Shown one piece after another: positions 60,674 to 64,000 of a stretch of 64,000 nucleotides of DNA. The DNA is taken from positions 372,001 through 436,000 of the forward strand of contig NZ_RBVZ01000002.1 in NCBI RefSeq assembly GCF_004000435.1, written 5' to 3'. The notes beneath the pieces are model-generated. The model was not told the DNA's origin and did no database searches. It was given only the letters and a program-made list of their open reading frames with translations. Within the stretch, counting starts at the first letter, position 1; each line of letters opens with the position of its first letter. Source of the DNA: Alexandriicola marinus. GTDB taxonomy: Bacteria > Pseudomonadota > Alphaproteobacteria > Rhodobacterales > Rhodobacteraceae. A program made the translations under genes and the position numbers.

Positions 60674-63487
60674 ATGTTGACGCTTGGTCCGATTGCCTTC
60701 ACGGCGCCTTGGCTCCTGCTTGGGCTCGCGGCGCTTCCGATCCTGTGGCTGCTGTTGCGGGCAGTGCCGCCCGCGCCGATCCGCCGCCGCTTTCCCGGCG
60801 TCGCACTCTTGCTGGGATTGCGTGACGACGAAAGCCAGTCCGACCGAACGCCATGGTGGCTTTTGCTCTTGCGGATGGTGGCGGCAGCGCTTGTCATTCT
60901 GGGCTTTGCCGGCCCGCTTCTGAATCCGCAGACGGAACGCACAGGATCGGGCCCCCTTCTGATCCTGACCGACGCGTCCTGGGCCGACGCACGCGGCTGG
61001 CCTGACCGCTCCGCCCGGATCGAGGCTCTGCTTGTCGAGGCCGGTCGGGCAGGGCGGCCGACCGCGCTTGTCGCGCTGACGGATCTGCCGCCGGGCGCCC
61101 CGGAATTCCGCGCCGCCGAGGCCACGTTGCTGGACCTGCCCTCCACCGGCCCCGCGCCCTTCGCCCCCGGCTTCGACGAGGTCATGGCCTGGTCCGAGAC
61201 TTTCGAGGGCAGTTTCGACACCTACTGGATATCCGACGGGCTCGACCGGGAAAGCCGCGACCCGCTTCTGACGGCGCTGCGCGACCGGGGCGATGTGACG
61301 GTGTTCCAGTCTCCGCGACGGACCCTCGCCCTTAGGCCCGCGCGGTTCGATGCCGGCGATATCCTCGTCGAGGCGATCCGGACCCCTGTCGGCGATGCCT
61401 TCGAGACCGAGGTGGCCGCGATCGGCCTTGATCCTGCAGGAATCGAACGCCGTCTGGCCACTGCGCCCGCGATCTTCGAGCCGGGCGAAGGTACGGCCGA
61501 GGTCGTCTTCGACCTGCCACCCGAGCTGCGCAACCGCATCTCGCGGTTCGAAGTGACGGGGATCTCCACCGCCGGTGCGGTGACGCTGGCCGACGATGCG
61601 CTTCGGCGGCGCGAAGTCGCGCTGATCGCGGGGTCGAACGAACGCGAAGGGCTGGAGCTTCTGTCGCCCACCCATTACCTCGAACAGGCACTGGCGCCTG
61701 TCGCCGACCTGATCGACGGCACGATATCGGACGTGCTGCTCGCCAATCCCGACGTGATCATTCTGGCCGATGTGGCGGGCCTTGCCGCCGGCGAAGACGA
61801 GGCCGTTCAGGAGTGGATCGAAGCCGGTGGATTGCTTGTCCGGTTCGCCGGTCCCCGGCTGGCCGGTAGCGATCTGGCCCGGACCGAGGAACACCCCCTT
61901 CTGCCGGTCCGGCTCCGCGCCGGCGGGAGGTCGGTCGGTGGCGCCATGAGCTGGGGAGAGCCCAAGGCACTGGCGCCCTTCGAGGAAGACAGCCCCTTCT
62001 TCGGACTGGACGTGCCCGACGATGTCTCGGTGACGGCGCAGGTCGTGGCGCAGCCCGATCCGACGCTGGCCCAGCGCGTCATCGCGCAACTCAGCGACGG
62101 AACGCCGCTTGTCACCCGCAAGCCGCTTGGCGAGGGGCAGGTCGTCCTGTTCCACGTGACAGCCAACGCCGAATGGTCCTCGCTTCCACTGTCGGGCCTG
62201 TTTGTCGACATGCTCGAACGGCTTGCCGTCTCGACGCGGCCCGCCGCACCGACGGTCGAGGATCTTGCAGGCACGATCTGGGTCCCGGAACTTGTGCTGG
62301 ATGCCCGGGGCAATCTGGAACGGATCGACACGCTGACAGGCGTAGAAGGCGAACGGATCGCGACCGCGCGGCCGGGCCCCGACCTGCTCCCCGGTCTCTA
62401 TACAGGCGAAGACAGGCGCCTTGCTGTGAACGCGGTTGCCTCGGACGACGTTCTGTCACCCGCGCTCTGGCCCTCTGACGTGACCGTCGAAGGGCTTGAA
62501 CTGACAAGCGAGACAGACCTGAAAGGATGGATTCTGGCTGGTGCTCTGGCCCTGCTGCTCGCTGATATCGTGGCCTCGCTTGCGCTTTCGGGGCGGCTGC
62601 GCGGGCCGCGTGCCGGCATCGCCGTGGTGCTCGCCGCCCTGTTCCTGACGGGCGCCCCGGAGGCCGCGCAGGCGCAAGACACGGCCCCCGCTCTGGGCGG
62701 GGCAGAGAGCGCCGGCCCCGATGCCGACGACGACCTTTTCGCGATCAGCGCGACGCGCGAGGTTATCCTCGCGCATGTTCTGACCGGCGACGCGCGGGTC
62801 GACCAGATCGCCGAAGAGGGGCTTCTGGGCCTGTCGATCGCGCTCTTCCGCCGGACGGCGGTCGAGCCGGCTCTCCCCGTCGGGATCGACATCGAAGAGG
62901 ACGAACTGGCCTTCTTCCCGATCCTTTATTGGCCGGTGACCGCCGGGCAACCGATCCCCTCGCGCGAAGCCTATGCCAAGCTGAACCGCTACCTCCGCTC
63001 CGGCGGGATGATCGTGTTCGACACCCGCGACGCGGATATGGCGGGGTTCGGCTCCGGCTCGCCGGAGGGGCGCAAGTTGCAGGCCCTCGCCCGGCCACTG
63101 GATATCCCGCCGATCGCGCCGATCCCCGAAGATCATGTGCTCACGCGGACCTTCTACCTGCTTCAGGATTTCCCGGGCCGCTATGCCAGCCGTGACATCT
63201 GGGTCGAGGCCTCGCCTCCGGATGCAGAACTGGCCGAGGGCATGCCGTTCCGCGATCTCAACGACGGGGTGACGCCTGTTGTCATCGGCGGGAACGACTG
63301 GGCCTCTGCCTGGGCCACCGACGAATTCGGAACACCGCTGTACCCCGTCGGCCGCGGCATGGCGGGCGAACGTCAGCGCGAGATTGCGATGCGGTTCGGC
63401 ATCAACCTCGTGATCCATGTCCTGACCGGCAATTACAAATCCGATCAGGTCCACGTCCCGGCGCTTCTGGACAGGCTGGGCCAATGA
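60674..63487 (+). CDS. large DUF4159 membrane protein with BatA-like N-terminus
   Basis: A 937-residue protein of the alphaproteobacterial MoxR-associated membrane family. The N-terminus has BatA-type helices (LLLGLAALPILWLLLRAVPP and LLLLRMVAAALVILGFAGPLL), then a long periplasmic or extracytoplasmic region with a vWA-like segment (LLILTDASWADARGW). Two further transmembrane helices lie near 620-660. The C-terminal DUF4159 domain (about 695-930) contains AYAKLNRYLRSGGMIVFDTRDAD. The function is unknown; Bat systems are implicated in envelope integrity. The next gene starts 37 bp later. Confidence 0.88.
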   Translation: MLTLGPIAFTAPWLLLGLAALPILWLLLRAVPPAPIRRRFPGVALLLGLRDDESQSDRTPWWLLLLRMVAAALVILGFAGPLLNPQTERTGSGPLLILTDASWADARGWPDRSARIEALLVEAGRAGRPTALVALTDLPPGAPEFRAAEATLLDLPSTGPAPFAPGFDEVMAWSETFEGSFDTYWISDGLDRESRDPLLTALRDRGDVTVFQSPRRTLALRPARFDAGDILVEAIRTPVGDAFETEVAAIGLDPAGIERRLATAPAIFEPGEGTAEVVFDLPPELRNRISRFEVTGISTAGAVTLADDALRRREVALIAGSNEREGLELLSPTHYLEQALAPVADLIDGTISDVLLANPDVIILADVAGLAAGEDEAVQEWIEAGGLLVRFAGPRLAGSDLARTEEHPLLPVRLRAGGRSVGGAMSWGEPKALAPFEEDSPFFGLDVPDDVSVTAQVVAQPDPTLAQRVIAQLSDGTPLVTRKPLGEGQVVLFHVTANAEWSSLPLSGLFVDMLERLAVSTRPAAPTVEDLAGTIWVPELVLDARGNLERIDTLTGVEGERIATARPGPDLLPGLYTGEDRRLAVNAVASDDVLSPALWPSDVTVEGLELTSETDLKGWILAGALALLLADIVASLALSGRLRGPRAGIAVVLAALFLTGAPEAAQAQDTAPALGGAESAGPDADDDLFAISATREVILAHVLTGDARVDQIAEEGLLGLSIALFRRTAVEPALPVGIDIEEDELAFFPILYWPVTAGQPIPSREAYAKLNRYLRSGGMIVFDTRDADMAGFGSGSPEGRKLQALARPLDIPPIAPIPEDHVLTRTFYLLQDFPGRYASRDIWVEASPPDAELAEGMPFRDLNDGVTPVVIGGNDWASAWATDEFGTPLYPVGRGMAGERQREIAMRFGINLVIHVLTGNYKSDQVHVPALLDRLGQ

Positions 63488-63524
63488 CCGACCTTCACAC
63501 CCTCGCGGGAGCACCTGGCAGGAC

Positions 63525-64000
63525 ATGACAGAGACCATTCTCTTCGACCCGCTGCTGCCCCTTCCGTTCCTTTGGGCCGCCTGCGCGATCGCCGCGCTTT
63601 TCGTGATCCTCGCCGTCTGGCGGGGCTTGGCCGGCTGGTGGCTGCGCGGGCTCGCGGCCATCGCGCTCCTTCTGGCCGTCGCCAATCCGTCTCTACAGCA
63701 GGAAGAGCGTGAACCGCTGACCGACATCGTGATCGCTGTCGTCGACGAAAGCGCGAGCCAGCGTGTCGCGGACAGGCCCGATCAGACCCAGACTGCCCTT
63801 GATGACCTGCGCGCGGCCATCGACCGGCGCGGCAACACCGATCTGCGGGTCGTGCGCGTGGGCGACGACGACGGCGATGGCGGAACGCTTCTGATGCAGG
63901 CCATGTCAGAGGCGCTGGCCGAGGAACCCCTTGGCCGGATCGCGGGCCTTGTCCTGATCACCGATGGCCGGGTCCATGACATCGCAGCCACCCCGGACAT
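63525..64000 (+). CDS. membrane protein of the MoxR module, 3' end outside window
   Basis: The first 158 residues of a membrane protein following DUF4159. Two helices (about 13-32 and 38-54, WAACAIAALFVILAVW and GLAAIALLLAVANPSLQ) lead into a soluble region with VIAVVDESASQRV, which looks like a degenerate vWA or class I glutamine amidotransferase-like domain as in related operons. The start at 63525 has GGCAGGAC upstream. The rest lies to the right of the window. Confidence 0.8.
   Translation, partial: MTETILFDPLLPLPFLWAACAIAALFVILAVWRGLAGWWLRGLAAIALLLAVANPSLQQEEREPLTDIVIAVVDESASQRVADRPDQTQTALDDLRAAIDRRGNTDLRVVRVGDDDGDGGTLLMQAMSEALAEEPLGRIAGLVLITDGRVHDIAATPD

Overview
The window is GC-rich, gene-dense chromosomal DNA. 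Its gene content points to a sulfur-oxidising alphaproteobacterium of the order Rhodobacterales (Roseobacter/Paracoccus/Rhodovulum relatives). The main clues are a complete soxRSVWXYZABCDEF cluster, a C4-pathway hemA (5-aminolevulinate synthase), a CycM-like membrane cytochrome divergent from pheA, ALDH16, and several families largely confined to this order (DUF1523, DUF6638, the FYDLN protein). No insertion sequence, prophage, CRISPR array or rRNA operon was seen.

Region 1 (1-13.5 kb) is the thiosulfate-oxidation island. soxS-soxR-soxT run rightward. soxV-W-X-Y-Z-A-B-C-D-E-F run leftward and continue into a DUF302 gene and hemA, which overlap by 4 bp, so a tetrapyrrole-synthesis gene appears to sit at the tail of an operon rich in c-type cytochromes. 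The two regulatory gaps (soxV/soxS and soxW/soxX) are AT-rich and repeat-bearing, and are the expected SoxR targets. A strong hairpin followed by a T-run separates soxA from soxB.

Region 2 (13.5-22.3 kb) holds a hybrid histidine kinase, tRNA-Ala(GGC), an acidic FYDLN-type protein, a YgjP-like metalloprotease, a GntR and a LysR regulator, a homocysteine S-methyltransferase-like enzyme, a glycerate kinase and tRNA-Met(CAU).

Region 3 (22.3-32.5 kb) is housekeeping: gnd, hemC, hemE, hemF, a small lipoprotein, a degenerate short-chain dehydrogenase, an RsmC-like methyltransferase, clpS, a HAD hydrolase, and a D,D-carboxypeptidase with a SPOR domain. With the hemA at the left edge, this gives four haem-synthesis genes in 27 kb.

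Region 4 (32.5-48.9 kb) has the yejABEF peptide importer, cytochrome c552, prephenate dehydratase, a winged-helix/alpha-beta-hydrolase fusion whose hydrolase lacks most of its triad, a SRPBCC protein, nudC, a 5'-nucleotidase-like phosphoesterase without a signal peptide, a HAD hydrolase, and a deoC-ALDH16 pair behind an 18-bp operator-like palindrome.

Region 5 (48.9-64 kb) is the least understood part and the best candidate for an undescribed system. Eleven leftward genes encode five small membrane proteins, a DUF6638 protein, an AAA+ ATPase, an unknown 376-residue protein, a secreted peptide, another tiny membrane protein and a long coiled-coil protein, with DUF1285 beyond them. A rightward MoxR-DUF58-DUF4159-membrane protein module of the Bat/vWA type diverges from DUF1285 and runs off the right edge. 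I infer an envelope-associated ATPase machine; no function is known to me for the leftward set.
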